DNA of 64,000 bases from Codonopsis lanceolata (GCA_013146195.2 CM028381.1:58534744-58598743); one strand, 5' to 3'. Shown: positions 23,212 through 35,332, numbered from the stretch's first letter. Notes: generated from the letters alone by a model not told the origin. Translations and numbers: made by a program.

Positions 23212-23766
23212 TCAAGCGTCTGCCAGAGAAAATTCCCCTTGTTGAGAAGTTTCGAGCATCATAGCTTTTATATTTTCCAACTCGCCTCTACTGGGTGGCT
23301 TCGGGGAGTTGGCTTTGTATATACTGGCCGGATTATGGAAGGCCGGGTTAATTTCGTCAATGTCCGTAAGGATTTTGGGTAGATACGGATTGGGTTGGTG
23401 GATTCTCGGTCCGGTGGAACTCTGGGTAGGTGGATTTTGGATGGTTTCTACCGAGCGCCAGATCATTATAAGGTAAATACGTGGTAACTTGGCCCGGCGG
23501 GTTATAAGTTCAGGGTCCATATTTGGGTCGTTTCGAGCGGGTTGGTCATGGAATAGGAGGTCATGGGCTTTGGGGAATTTTGGTGTTTGGAGCAGATATG
23601 AAGGATATGACTCGTAAGTGGCCGATATTCGGGTAGTAGGACAACTTGGGCGAGGATTGGGATTTGGGGTAGTGGTGATATTTGGCGGGTTAGTGTTTGG
23701 CCGAGGAGTTGGATTTGAGGCACGTGGATGTGATGTTTCCCCGGGGACCTGTAGGGAAGAATTCAC
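23212..23766 (-). pseudogene. gag-like frame, proline/asparagine-rich
   Basis: A 184-codon frame near the 5' side of the element. Its first third is rich in P, N and T (PNPNPRPSCPTTR), as in the N-terminal part of many Tat-type gag proteins. It is followed by a charged region (RGELENIKAMMLE). No zinc knuckle or protease follows. The call rests on position and composition, not on a recognised domain. Confidence 0.4.
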
Positions 23767-25322
23767 CTCACCACCGGGTTTTGACCTTGTATAAGACTTG
23801 CTATTTGGCTTAGCAAGCGCTCATCTCGGCGCCCAAATTCTACCACCGCTAGCCAGATACGCCGATTACGGAGTTGAGCATCCGGAGCCCCCTGAGCCCC
23901 CGAACTGCACCTATGCTCTGACCGCCATTATGCTGCCATACCGCTTGATCTGTTTTTTTCCGAATCGATTATGTCCCTGTCTGACCCGATATCGATACCT
24001 TTCTGCTCGATTGACTACTTTCCCGTATCAATCGGCCAAGATTATCTCCTCGCTTCCAACCAGTTGGCGATTTCGAGGAAAATGAGTTATGGAGGTATCG
24101 TGAGGCCGGTCAAGGCTTTTGGTTTGGAGTACAACAGGCCTTTATTAGTGTATTTTATTATTATTTGTTTGTTCCCTACAGCTGACCTGGATAAGCACTC
24201 CGCTTTATTTTGACAGCCTCAGACTTTTTCCTCGAACAAGGATTCTTTTCTCCGCAGTATAGACCAACGTATTCCACCACGCCGTTTTTCGACTCTCAGA
24301 TCTGATCGTCCCAGCGGGGCCTATACTTTTCCAGATCCACCATTCGAAATGGTCTAGGTCGAGCATCAAAGAATAATAAATCGCCCCCTGTGATATTTTT
24401 TTTTTGTTATTTTTTTTGTTGCGCAATTTATTTTCATCATTCATTTTTTTTTAACTTGCGCATTTTTTTTTAATATATATTTTATTTTATTTTTTGACTT
24501 TTTTTTTTTATTTTTTTTTTTTTGGGCCGACAAGGATTCACATCTTAGATGCAAAACTGGCTCTTGGCCAATGAAGTGTCCCGAGAATCTATATGCATTC
24601 TAACGCTATGGCTCATGCAGGGTAGGTCGCCATGGTGTAGGGTAACGCCTAATATAGCTATATGCATGTGCGTGTGTGGGGTATCTAGAAAGCAAGAAAA
24701 TCTTTATTTATTTACGTATTATGAACGTAAAAATAAAACAGCTTATGGTCTCCTTGTCATTGCTTGTGTGGATTTTCTGCTTTTTAGTTTGAGCGAGCAA
24801 GCAAGCACATCACATTAAGAAATAGAAAGAAAAGGGAAACTATCTATCCCTATTAATTACAAATTTTGGTCCTATGTCCCCAAAGTAAAATGACAAAATG
24901 AATGTAAATATGTACAAATATACAGAGTTACAGAATAAAGTGAAAAAGAAAAATGTACTCGAAAGAAATAAATGAAAAGAAAATAGAGCCTGAGGTAAAG
25001 CCCCAAAATTTCTTTGTCAGGTCGCCCTGTCGCCCTAATTTATTGTAATATATGTAATATGTATTTTTTTTTTGATTTTTTCGAAATTTTTTTGTATATA
25101 TTATTTTTTTGAAATTTTTTTATACTCTACATGTCCCAGAATGTGCATCTAACCAGACCGCCGCCGATGGAGGATCATATCCACAAATATAGCCACTACC
25201 GTAATGGGAACACTTTATTGAAATGCGAAATTAATATAACAGCATACCAGCGTTAAACAAAGAAAAGCCAAAAAAGGTTTTATTTTATGAGTCTAGCCCT
25301 CCATTTTATTTAAAATAAAACA

Positions 25323-25341
25323 ACCCCAGCCAGAGTCGCCA
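25323..25341 (-). other. primer-binding site, tRNA-Arg type
   Basis: One base inside the right LTR remnant the minus strand reads TGGCGACTCTGGCTGGGG. It matches the complement of a plant tRNA-Arg 3' end (…GGAGTCG plus CCA) apart from one extra base. Ogre/Tat-type elements use tRNA-Arg primers, which supports both lineage and orientation. Confidence 0.7.
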
Positions 25342-25342
25342 C

Positions 25343-25380
25343 TGTGAGGTTCCCGGTAGGGGCGTGCGTCTCTAAGCCCG
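25343..25380 (-). repeat. 5' LTR remnant of the gypsy-like element
   Basis: Begins tgtgaggttc like the left LTR and resembles it for about 40 bases, after which the sequences part. The remaining 1.7 kb has been deleted or displaced, so the element lacks a complete 5' promoter. Confidence 0.6.
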
Positions 25381-26080
25381 CGGCATTGTAATGCCCAAGA
25401 TAGGCCCATACGGCAATGGCATCATTTAAAAAGCCTCAAGATTTAAGCCACCTGCATCGCTGAACGGCACCGAACGGGCATTGAACGGGCACGGGCTTAG
25501 ATGGGCTCCGATTGATTTTCATGTTTTTAAAATTACACATAATTTTAAAAGTCTTGGCAAATTGAACTCAACCATGACACCTACTCACCTAGTTCCTCCA
25601 AATCCAAACTTGATATACACAAAAATGACATTATGTATTATGTAATTATATAATAGACTAATAGAGCCGAAGGAAACGAACGCAGTGTAGAGCTATCGGC
25701 TGAACGGCGAAGGCGGCGTAGTGCGTCGATTTGTTTTAGATTTTATTGTTTTGGGTTTCAAAGTTTTACTTTGCCTTTGTTTGAGTTTTGGCTATTTGTA
25801 TTGGTAATTTGGTATATCACTTAATCACTATATAATAATATAATATTATAATTGACTAGTCACTATATAATAATATAATTAACGAGGTATGTGCAGCAAG
25901 AATAAATGTTCTTTTTGTTAATTTGTATATAATTAATTAATTATAATATATTTATAATTTTAAAACATAATGTGATGGCCGGGCCGCTTAGATGGGCATT
26001 AGAACTCAGGTCTGATAGGCCCGAGCCCGCGCATCTAACATCTCTAAAGCCCAAGACTACGACGCCCCCACGAAGACACG
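25381..26080. other. AT-rich sequence with hAT-like GC words, no gene
   Basis: Near both ends short GC-rich phrases recur in opposite orientation (aagcccgcgg, gggcacgggcttagatgggc; gggccgcttagatgggc, cccgagcccgcgc) around an AT-rich centre. The arrangement resembles a small non-autonomous hAT, but clear ends and an 8-bp duplication are not seen. It runs into the assembly gap. Confidence 0.35.
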
Positions 26081-26180
26081 NNNNNNNNNNNNNNNNNNNN
26101 NNNNNNNNNNNNNNNNNNNNNNNNNNNNNNNNNNNNNNNNNNNNNNNNNNNNNNNNNNNNNNNNNNNNNNNNNNNNNNNN
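26081..26180. other. assembly gap (100 Ns)
   Basis: Exactly 100 unknown bases, probably a scaffold join of unknown true length. Order and distance across it are not certain. The apparent frames through it are artefacts. Confidence 1.
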
Positions 26181-26892
26181 TCAGATGAAGAACTCTGGAG
26201 ACAAAGAGTTGAGATGGGCTCGTATCTGTGTGATATCATGTGAAGTCTTCGCTTAAGAAGCTGCTCAGATTAAATTGGGGATTGTGTATTTTCGTCCCGA
26301 TTTGGGTTGAAATCGGCGCTCTTTCTTCAAATCTTTCAGTTAGTGACGGTTGGGAGGGGGAAGCTTCCGACGGCGTGGGGCGAGCCTCTGAGACAAGATG
26401 CAATGAGCGAAAAAATCCAGTCAAGCAGCCGGGTTTCTCGCCAAATTATCGACGGACAAACCACGTAAAAAGCCGGGAACACGCACCGTAGTTTTGAAGT
26501 TTTAAATCACCTATGGTGAACGACGCCGCTGGGAAAAGTCGCGGTTACGTATCAAGCGCTCAAGTGGAAATCACTATTGGCCGGAAAGAAAAAGGAAGGA
26601 AGCAAACTTAGAGGCCCAAAGGTCAAAGCCCATAAAAGGATATGGTAGCCCGTAAGTATAACAATGAGGTCAAGTACATTAAGGTGAATACCGGAGAACT
26701 TTGGGGAAAAGGCTTTGGGCTTCAAATCGGGCTTCTGGGGAATTCTAGTTTCGAAGGAGTTGATTAAGGCTCGGGCCTAAAGCAATGAAGGAGTGGATTT
26801 AAAGACTGAGCAATCCAACCCAAAGCGGTACCCCCTTCCTCGTCCAAAGCTAAGTTCACTTACTATTAATAAGAGAGACGAAGGCAAGCAAA

Positions 26893-27645
26893 TTGTCTTT
26901 CGGCCAGGGCAAGTTCAGAAGATCCAAGGCATCATCAAGATATAGTCAACGGGATACAAGGGAGGAACAAGGCGACGCAGATAGAAGAGGGAAGCTTCGA
27001 GGCGGACAGCCATGTGGACGATTATGGTCACGCAAAGGATGTTCATCCTCGATTCGAGCAAGAAAGCGACAAGGCTGCTGGAGACGATGAGCTCGAGGTA
27101 AGTGGTGTACCAAAGGGTGTCGATTTCCTCTTCGCAAAGCCTCGATGGATACTTCTAAAATAAAGGATTTTTCGTTTCGTCAAATCGCAAGGCTCGCCGG
27201 CTTTCGCGATCGAGGACCGTATAAGGATCGAAGTAGCTGGTGGAACTAAGTATGATAAGGCGAAGTTTCAGTAGTCCAACTCCGGGCGGCCGTTTGAGGA
27301 GGTCGTGATTTTTAGTCCAATTTCGATGATCGGACCAGGAGATTATGGAATACAACTGCCGATCATGGGGATCCCAACAAAAAGATGTCTGCTTTGGGGG
27401 CGAGTAAGAAGGCTAAAGGAGTCGTGGAATTATCTCGGGAGTCTTGAAAGGTCACGAAGACAAAATTGTGGACATACTTGAAATGGAAAAGGTAAGCGAC
27501 CCGGTTAGTAAGAAGCGAGTTAGTCGAATTAAGGCTCGGGGGGCTGGCGAGAGCGGGGAGGTAAAAATTTATTCGCGACATCAATTTCGATGGGGCTGCG
27601 GGGAGGATTGGTAGAAGGTCAGGAAAGAAAAAGTTAATTAGTTCA
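26893..27645 (+). pseudogene. LINE ORF1 remnant
   Basis: Between the presumed 5' region and the ORF2 start, basic and R/K/G-rich frames (such as RRSKASSRYSQRD) appear in pieces in several frames. Their position fits ORF1, the RNA-binding protein of plant L1 elements. No zinc knuckle could be read, so the call rests on position. Confidence 0.35.
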
Positions 27646-27651
27646 GGTGTT

Positions 27652-30600
27652 ATGGATTTAAACTTAATCGGTTGGAATGTTTGGGGTTTGAATGATTTCG
27701 TGGAAAAGGCGAGATAGTCAAGGAAGCTCTTCGAAGATGGAAGCCTTCGTAATTTGTCTTCAAGAGACTAAAATGGAATATGTGGATAGAATTTAGTAAA
27801 TACTATAGGAGGATGTCGATGGATGGGTGGGTTCATTTAGATGCAGCTTGGAGGCTGGGGGTATTCTCGTTATGTGGGACGAAGAAGCCTTTCTTTGGAA
27901 GATCATGTGTTAGGGGTTCACTCGGTCTCATGTTTGTTTAAGCGGGTAATCAATGACTCTTGGGTCTTCTCTGAGTATATGGTCCATGCTCGATAACATC
28001 AGGACAAATCGTAGGCTGAATTAAATTGTTAGACTCAAATGGAATCATCCGTGGTGTGTGGGTGGCGATTTTAATGTGGTCGTTTTCCCCGTGAGAGAAG
28101 CCGAGGTCAATCGTATACCTATGCTATGGAGGAATTTAATGATTTCATAAATAACAGGGAGCTGTTGGACTTGCCCCTTGAGGGAACACTTTCACTGGTT
28201 TCGAGGAGTCGGGGCGTCAATGTTCAAGGCTCGACGGTTCCTCATTAGTTCGATTGGGAGGAAAGTATAGGGGTCTTCGTCAAAAAACTCTTCCCAGGGT
28301 TGTGTCGATCATTCTCCTATAATTCTTCATTTGGGGGTGATAAAGGTAGTAGGAAAACTCCATTCAGATTTGAAAACATGTGGCTGAAAGCTCCGGTTTT
28401 AAGGATTGGGTGAGGTCAAAATGGGATTCTTATGAGGGTCGGCAAGACAGTGTTTTCGAATTGCAAAAAAATTGAAGCTTTTAAAGAATGATCTCAAAAT
28501 TTGGAATAAGGAGGTGTTCGGGAGGATAGAAATCAGAAATTAAAGGAAGCTATGGAGGAAGTCAAGTGCACGGATGCAAAGGAAGGAGAAGGATCTCTAG
28601 AGGATTCGTAAGGTTGCACGTCGTGAAGAGCTTAAGCTGGAGATCAAAAGATTGCTCATCAGTGAAGAGATAAGTTGGAGGCAAAAGTCCAGAGTCTTAT
28701 GGCTTAAAGAGGGAGATAAAAATTCCAAATTTTTCCATAAGATGGCTAAAGTGCACAAGAATTACAATCAGATTAGTAGGCTGAAAATTGATGGTTCTGT
28801 GACGGAAGATGAGGATCAAATCAGTAGAGGCTTTGTAGAGTTTTATCAAAAGTTGTTCGCGGAAGAGAGTGGGAGAGTGTTGGATATAGGTGGGATCACG
28901 TTTAACAGCCTGATTGTGGAGGACAGGAACTTCTTAGAGCAAAGTTTTAACGAAGAAGAGGTCGTGGAGGCATTGTGTAGTTTGAAAGGTGACAAGTCCT
29001 AGGACCTGATGGTTATACCCTTGAGTTCTTTAAACATTGCTGGGATGTGTGAAAACTGATGTTATGGAGGTCTTCCACTCTTTCTTCGAGGAGGAGGGAT
29101 TTGAGAAAAGTCTTAATACAACGTTCATCGCTCTTATTCCCAAAAAGGAAAGGGCAGAGAGTTGAAAGATTTCGTGCCCATAAGTCTCATTGGCGGTGTA
29201 TATAAGCGATTTCTAAGGTACCGTCCAACGTAGAATGAGGAAAGTGATAGGCAAAGTAATTTCGTACACGCGATGCTTTCGGGTGATCGTCGATTCGAAG
29301 CAAATTTGATAGCAAATGAAGTGGTTGATTCGAGGATGCGGAGTGGGGTGCCAGGGATTCTGTGTAAACTGGATGTGGAGAAGGCATACGATCATGTTAG
29401 ATGGGAATTTTTGATTCACATTTTGGATAAAATGGGTTTTGGAGAAAAATGGAAGAAGTGGATTTTATTCTCGCATTTCCACAGTCGGGTTTTCGGTTCT
29501 TATCAGCGGTCGGCGATGGTTTCTCGAGCTCGAGAGGTTTCGCGCCAAGGGGATCCTCTTTCTCCATTCCATTTCATTGTGGTAATGGAGGCTCTCGGTC
29601 GCCTCATCGATAAGGCGTAGAGGAGGATTTATTAAGGGCTTTGAGGTGGGAAATGAACATGGTCGGGTGTCTCTATTTCTCATCTCCTTTTGCCGATGAC
29701 ACTCTAGTTTTTGTGAAGCGTATAGTGATCAGTAGGGTTGCCTTCGTCTTATTTTACTTGATTTTCCAAGATTTATCGGGCTTGAAGACTAATGTGTCGA
29801 AAAGTGAGTTAATTCCCGTAGGTGGAGTGGAGAATGCGGAGGATTTAGCTTCGCTTCTTTGGTCTGCAAAGTCTCTAATCTTCCTACTTCATACCTAGGT
29901 TTACCTCTTGGCTCGTCATTTAAGAATAGAAATGTTTGGAACTCGCTTTGGACAGATTCGAAAGGGTTGGCGAGTTGGAAAAGACGGTTCTTATCTAAGG
30001 CGGGAAGACTTACTCTCATTAAGAGCGCACCGCCTAATCTCCCCACGTATTTCCTATCGGTGTTTATGGCCCTGTCTCGCTTTAAAAAGACTTGAGAAAT
30101 TAGAAAGGGATTTTCTATGGGAAGGAGACGATGAGAAAAGGAATTATCATTTAGTTGAGTGGGAATCAAGTGTCTCTATCAAGGAGAATGGGGGCCTTGG
30201 AGTTAAAAATCTCGATTGTTCAACAAGGCTTTGTTGGGCAAGTGGCTTTGGAAGTTTTTAGTGGATAAAGAGGCGTTATGGAGGAGGTTAGTGGTGAGCA
30301 AATATGGAGAGGGTGATCATCTTTGGTTCCCAAATAAAGTTTTGTCCTCTCACGGCACTAGCGTGCCCGGAAAGGAATTATGGGAGTGTGGAATGAGGTA
30401 AACAGTTCATCAAATTCGAGGTAGGGCAGGGAATCAAATTAGGTTACGGAAGGATTTTGGTGTGGAACAAATACCTTGCGGCTGATGTTTCCTATTCTCT
30501 ACAACATGGTAGTTAATAAGGAGGAAATGGTGAGTTCGTTGGTGGTCAATCAAGGGGTTCGATTTATGGAGCCCCTGTTTTTCGCAGAATCTGCACGATT

Positions 30601-31232
30601 GGGAGATTGATGAGGCGATTCGGTTCATGGAGTTGCTCCAGGGTCAAAAGAGACAGCCTTTGAGTGAAGATAAAATTATCTGGGAGGCTTCTAGTAACAA
30701 ATTGTTTTCTGTTAGATCCTTCTACTCAAAGTTGAGTGAGAAGGAAAAAAGTTCATTCCCTTGGAAGGTAATATGGAAATCTAAAATCCCCGATAGGGTA
30801 GCTTTTTTTGTGTGGGAAGCAGTAAGGGGTGTCATTTTGACGGGGGAAAATTTGAGATCTCGGGGTTTGGCGTATGTTAACCGGTGCTTCATGTGCAAAA
30901 GTGAAGAGGAAGACGTAAATCACTTGCTGCTCCATTGCTCTATGGCTAGGGAGCTTTGGAACTTCCTTTTTCTCTCTGCCGATGTCCCGTGGGTTATGCC
31001 AAGGACTGTCATTGATACGCTTCGGGGTTGGCCTTCCTTCACCCGGAATAGGAGTTATTTTTGGAAGTATGCCCCCTCAGCTATTTGGTGGACCATCTGG
31101 AAAGAGAGGAATAGAAGAGCCTTTGAGAACAAAGAATCTGATCTTGTAGGAATCAAAAAATCTTTTCACTTGTATTTGAGATTCTGGTGTTTAACTGTCG
31201 ACCCAAATTTAGAGGATCCTTTTTGTAATTAG
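27652..31232 (+). pseudogene. LINE ORF2: endonuclease-reverse transcriptase, broken
   Basis: The ATG at 27652 opens with MDLNLIGWNVWGLND, the APE-type endonuclease start, and ICLQETK follows. Many frame changes occur between 27690 and 28650. RT pieces include EEISWRQKSRVLWLKEGD (28665), CKLDVEKAYDHVRW (29365) and FADDTLVF (29690), so the catalytic aspartates are still present there. The last exon-like frame, 30627-31232, holds a zinc-binding region (CFMCKSEEEDVNHLLLHC) and ends at a stop before the 3' end. The protein would reverse-transcribe LINE RNA at nicked DNA but cannot be made whole. Confidence 0.85.
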
Positions 31233-31340
31233 GTGGGGGTCTTTTGGTTAGTAGATTAGTGTATGTATACTTCCAGTGTACAAGATAGCGTCTTTTTTAC
31301 GCATGTTAATAATACTTATACTTTACTTATCAAAAAAAAA

Positions 31341-33399
31341 GATTGTTTCGGAGTCTCAATATGCTTTTGTTAAGGATAGACAAATCTTGGATGCATCCCT
31401 TCTAGCTAATAAGGTTGTGGACGACTGATTGAAAAAAGGTGTTCTGGGTTTATTTTGCAAGTTGGATATTAAGAAGGCGTACGACCATGTCAACTGCGAC
31501 TTTGTGCTCTATATGATGGATAAAATGGGGTTTTGGGATAAATTGAGGAGGTGGATTCACTTTTGCATCTCTTCGGTTCGCTTTTCAATTTTGGTCAACA
31601 GGGAACCTTTTGGATTTTTTCATAGTTCGAGGGGCCTTCGTCAGGGTGATCCATTATCCCCGTTTTTGTTTATTCTTGTGATGGAGGCCTTGAGTAAACT
31701 CTTGGAGAAGGCTGTCCAAAGGGGATTTATTAACGGTTTTAAGGTTGGAAGGGGAGGTGTGTCGGAGTTAGAGGTTTCTCACTTGCTCTTTGCGAATGAT
31801 ACATTGGTTTTTTGTGGGGAAGAGAAGGCAAAGCTGGCTTACCTTCGTATGGTGTTATTGTTTTTTCAAGCAGTTTCGGGGCTGAGAGTAAATATCCTCA
31901 AGAGTGAGATTATTCGAGTAGGTGTGGTGAATGATATTGGGACCTTAGCTGACTTTTATGGGTGCAAGACCGCGACTCTCCCTTCCTCATACCTAGGACT
32001 TCCCATTGGTGCTCCGGTTAGAATCAAAGCTATGTGGGTTTTGGTAGTCGAGTAGTTTGAGCATCGTTTGGCGGGTTGGAAGAAACAATTACTTTCCAAG
32101 GGGGGTAGGTTGGTGCTAGTAAAGGACACTTTTTTCAAATTTACCGACCTATTTCCTTTCTTTGTTTGTGATGCCTGCCTCTATTCGGAATAGACTAGAA
32201 AAATTGGAAAGAGATTTTTTATGGGAAGGTCGGTCGGAGGAGCGGAAATTTCATTTAGTCAAATGGGATAAGGTTTGTGCTAGAATGCAAGAGGGAGGGT
32301 TGGGGGTTAGGAAACTTATAGTCTTTAATGAGGCATTGTTGGGAAAGTGGTTGTGGAGGTATCTCACGGAAAGGGAGGCATTGTGGAGGAGATTGGTGGT
32401 GAGTAAGTATGGCTTGGGGGTCAAGCGTGGTTTCGTGCAGATGTTGTTACGCATTGTTTTTGGGGGGGGGTGTGGAAGGGTATTAGAAAAGGGTAGAGTT
32501 CCTTTGAGAGGTTTCTTGCCTTTGAGGTGGGAAGTGGAGAGACAATTAGTTTTTGGGAAGATAGATGGTGTGGCGAGAGAAAGCTGAAGGTGGATTTTCC
32601 TGTTTTGTTTGAAGTCACTAGGGACAAGGGTTGTTCGCCTGTTCGGTTAGCTCGGTGTTGTCAAGGGAGGATGGTAGACTTGCTTGGAGTCCAATTTTCA
32701 GCAGGAATTTTCATGATTGGAAGTTGGATTCGCTGCTGCGATTTCTTGAGTTGCTCAGAAGATTGACAGGGCAGAAGAGCTAAGGGTCAGATTTTCACGG
32801 TTAAATCTAATTACTTGAGGTTGTTGAATTGCGATAGGAATTTTTTTCCTTGGAAAGCAGTGTGGAAATCTGTAGCGCCCAAGAGAGTGGCCTTCTTTGT
32901 ATGGCAAGCTATGCATGAAGCTATCCTAACAGTAAGTGAACAGGTGTTTCATGTGTAAGGCAAGCGAGGAGAGCGTGAACCATCTACTTCTGCATTGTCC
33001 TGTCGCTTCAGATCTGTGTGTGGAGCTTGTTGTTGAATCTTTTTAAATTGCCTTGGGTGATGCCGAGATTAGTTTCTGAGCTGCTGAGGTGTTCGTCTGT
33101 TCAGCGCAGAAACAGGAGCATCGGGGTTTGGGAGGCTACCCCTTTGGGTGTTTGTTGGGTGATCTGGAGGGAGAGAAATCAATGGGTTTTCGACAATGAG
33201 GAAAAGTCTATTCCAGTCTTGAAGAATTCTTTGCTTCACACTCTATTCTCTTGGTGTGTAGAGGCTGCGAACTATCCACTTGTTTCGAAAGTGTCTTTTG
33301 TAGAGTTTGTAAATAACATATCTAGCGGATAGAAGCTCTCGAGCTTTATATACTTCTAGTGTACTAAAGATGCATCATATTTATATACTCTTTACTTAT
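31341..33399 (+). mobile_element. 5'-truncated LINE, second copy
   Basis: Starts inside the reverse transcriptase directly after the A-tail of the preceding LINE and ends with the shared 3' signature ctttacttatcaa. The RT frame (31429-32055) reads CKLDIKKAYDHVN, RGLRQGDPLSPF and LLFANDTLVF; the catalytic FADD has become FAND. Downstream pieces (ALLGKWLWRYL at about 32335; WVIWRERNQWVF near 33160) complete the order. 5' truncation is the usual result of incomplete reverse transcription. Confidence 0.88.
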
Positions 33400-33806
33400 C
33401 AATTTTTTTTTAGAAATAGAACTAACAAAAATGGAAAGTGTTCATAACTTGTTACCCATTGCTCAGGGAGGAGCTTGAGTAAGTCAGCTCGCGATAGTTG
33501 TCTTGGGACATAAGTACATGTTGGTGTTGCACTAGAATTAATGTCTAGGAGAAAGGCATCTCCTGTGTTTTCCTGACCAGGGACCATGAGATCCGGGGAA
33601 TGATTCTGATTTTGTACCCGATACGCCATTTGGTAATGAAACGTTGCTTTAAACGTATTTACCTGGGTAGTACCACCAATTTGAATCTGGGCTTTTAAAG
33701 CTGTGAGTAAAAAAGGATCATTGAGAGGCATGTTGAAGTTTGGATAGAACGTGACAAAAACTGTTCCGGCATTCAAGGTTGTTTGAATTGTACCAATACA
33801 TCATTA
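33399..33806 (-). pseudogene. retroelement-like protein fragment of unassigned family
   Basis: A minus-strand frame with FVTFYPNFNMPLNDP, LKAQIQIGG, HYQMAYRVQN and YVPRQLSRADLLKLLPEQW. The style resembles proteins of unknown function found scattered in plant genomes, possibly from reverse-transcribing elements. A virus-derived origin is only a suspicion. In-frame homologous-looking residues (IGTIQTTLNAG) extend a little upstream to a stop near 33806. No ATG fits, and no partner domain is present. Confidence 0.35.
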
Positions 33807-34942
33807 TGATTTATTATTTTGGGGGTTGGGGGGGGGGTGGAGGCAATATCAAAATTTCAATTGGCTTTAATTTTAAACAAGGAGTTCAATTTTAGTACTC
33901 CCCCCATCCCTAAGTGATATGTATTACAATTTCTCTAATTTCTCCTTATAATAGACTCTATCAGATAGCAGTCAATTAATTCATACAAAACATGGTGATA
34001 AGATTACCTAACTTCACTATCAACTTTATCTAGAGCAGTATATGTGTGCAATGACGCCAAAGATCATATTACAATCTAAGGACTACGTAAAAGCATGCAT
34101 GCATTAGAGCGTTGGCGATTTAATCTTCAACCTCCTATCATAAGGGATGTCTTTATTCTGAATTGTAATCACAGGGAGTTAACCCTCTTTATATTTTTGG
34201 TGAAATGTTGATTCTTAGCAATGATGCAAAATTACATACTCAAATCTCTCTTTATTACACACGTGCCACCCATAGACATTCTATATTATTGAGTTGAGGA
34301 AATTTGGGTCTTGGACGGGTAGCTAAGGGTTTGAGTAGGCAGTGTCTTTGTGGTCGGAGAGGAAAGTGGAACCTTGTTTTCTTTATTTTTCTCTCTTTTA
34401 GGAAAGAGATTTAAGAAAAATGTAGGGCTGATTAACCAGTTAACAAAAAAGCTTGTCTCATCTCTGTATTGAAAAGTTAACATGAGACAATATCACAATT
34501 AATATATAACTTTACATTTATTATTTCTTAGGCAATAAAATTTTTCCTATTGGAACTACATTAAAAATTCCATCAATTGCAAATTGTAGAATTTTTGAAG
34601 GACAAGTAAATTATAAATTTTTGGTCAAAGTGTAATCAAGCTGACCAAAAGATTTAGAATGGGACTTCTATTGGGGGACACAGGAACTCACAGGTAACTG
34701 GATCTTCCATTATATCACTTGTTAGTGGCTATGGCAACCAAGTTTACACTATGAAGACCTCACTACAGTTCTGAAATATTGTGAAAAGGTTAAGGGTCCA
34801 TGTTATTAAACAACTGAGAAAGTACCAGTGTGTATTTGAAATATTTTAGCTTTAACTACTCATCAAAAAAAAAAAAAAAGCTTTAACTACAGGTGAATGG
34901 AACATCTACATAATTACTTATGCGAGAATTATGTGTTGGCAA
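33807..34942. other. no gene seen
   Basis: AT-rich sequence. tactccccccatccct near 33896 looks like one end of a Stowaway MITE, but a matching right end was not found. The short minus-strand frame at 34286-34483 is not convincing. Confidence 0.5.
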
Positions 34943-35332
34943 TCAAAATTTAAGTGTTTCTTGGACTGTCTTATTTTCATCATTAAAGCTGAGAGTTGCA
35001 ATAATTGAGGGTAGTAGCATAATAAGGTAAGAAAAGAAAAAGAATCGTTGAACCATGTTCTTCATTCCTCTAGCCTTCTGCTGAAACCCCATTTTTGCCT
35101 CTACTTCTTCAATGATTCGTTGAAAATACAGTGGTTGAGGTTCCTCTGTTGATATCTGGGCTGGTTCCAGGTACTTTTTTGCATTCGTAGGAATTGCAGA
35201 GGTGCTCATTAATTTCTTTGCAAGTGGAGTTCTGATCATATTAGGAAACATCGTAAATGACATTCTCTTATTGTTAGTTTGTGAATTTAACAGAACCTGT
35301 GAGGAATGTGATACTCTGGTTTTTGTGCACAT
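34943..35332 (-). CDS. hypothetical protein, possible gene fragment
   Basis: A 129-codon minus-strand frame. It contains an ATG-led section MSFTMFPNMIRTPLAKKL, a polar stretch with EPQPLYFQRIIEEVEAK and a hydrophobic segment FFFFSYLIMLLPSIIATL that could span a membrane. The composition is protein-like, unlike the low-complexity frames elsewhere. I recognise no family. It lies on the opposite strand just upstream of the PPR exon at 35532, possibly in that gene's intron. Confidence 0.35.
   Translation of the reverse strand: MCTKTRVSHSSQVLLNSQTNNKRMSFTMFPNMIRTPLAKKLMSTSAIPTNAKKYLEPAQISTEEPQPLYFQRIIEEVEAKMGFQQKARGMKNMVQRFFFFSYLIMLLPSIIATLSFNDENKTVQETLKF

Larger units (their letters stand above)
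16539..25380 (-). mobile_element. large non-autonomous gypsy-like LTR element
   Basis: The left LTR (16539-18301) and a short right LTR remnant (from 25343) bracket about 7 kb. On the minus strand the order is 5' LTR remnant, tRNA-Arg-type primer site, gag-like frames, long T-rich and motif-repeat region, purine tract, 3' LTR. I see no protease, RT, integrase or RNase H motif, so it would need another element's enzymes. The primer type and LTR start TGTAGACACC fit Tat/Ogre-like gypsy elements; this lineage call is inferred. It landed in the copia 5' LTR. Confidence 0.75.
26260..31340 (+). mobile_element. LINE (L1-type), near full length but decayed
   Basis: A degenerate ORF1 region is followed by an ORF2 with endonuclease, reverse transcriptase and C-terminal zinc region, then a 3' end with ctttacttatc and an A-run at 31329-31340. 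The 5' boundary is uncertain because of the gap and decay. A second, truncated LINE follows directly. Confidence 0.85.

Noticed and set aside
25357..26075. A clean hAT element with taggggcg/cgccccca ends
   Set aside because: The 8-bp flanks do not match and the ends can be read as LTR sequence; left as low-confidence.
26081..26180. Frames crossing the N-run
   Set aside because: The bases are unknown; any frame through them is meaningless.
33893..33960. Stowaway MITE starting tactccccccatccct
   Set aside because: No matching right end found downstream.
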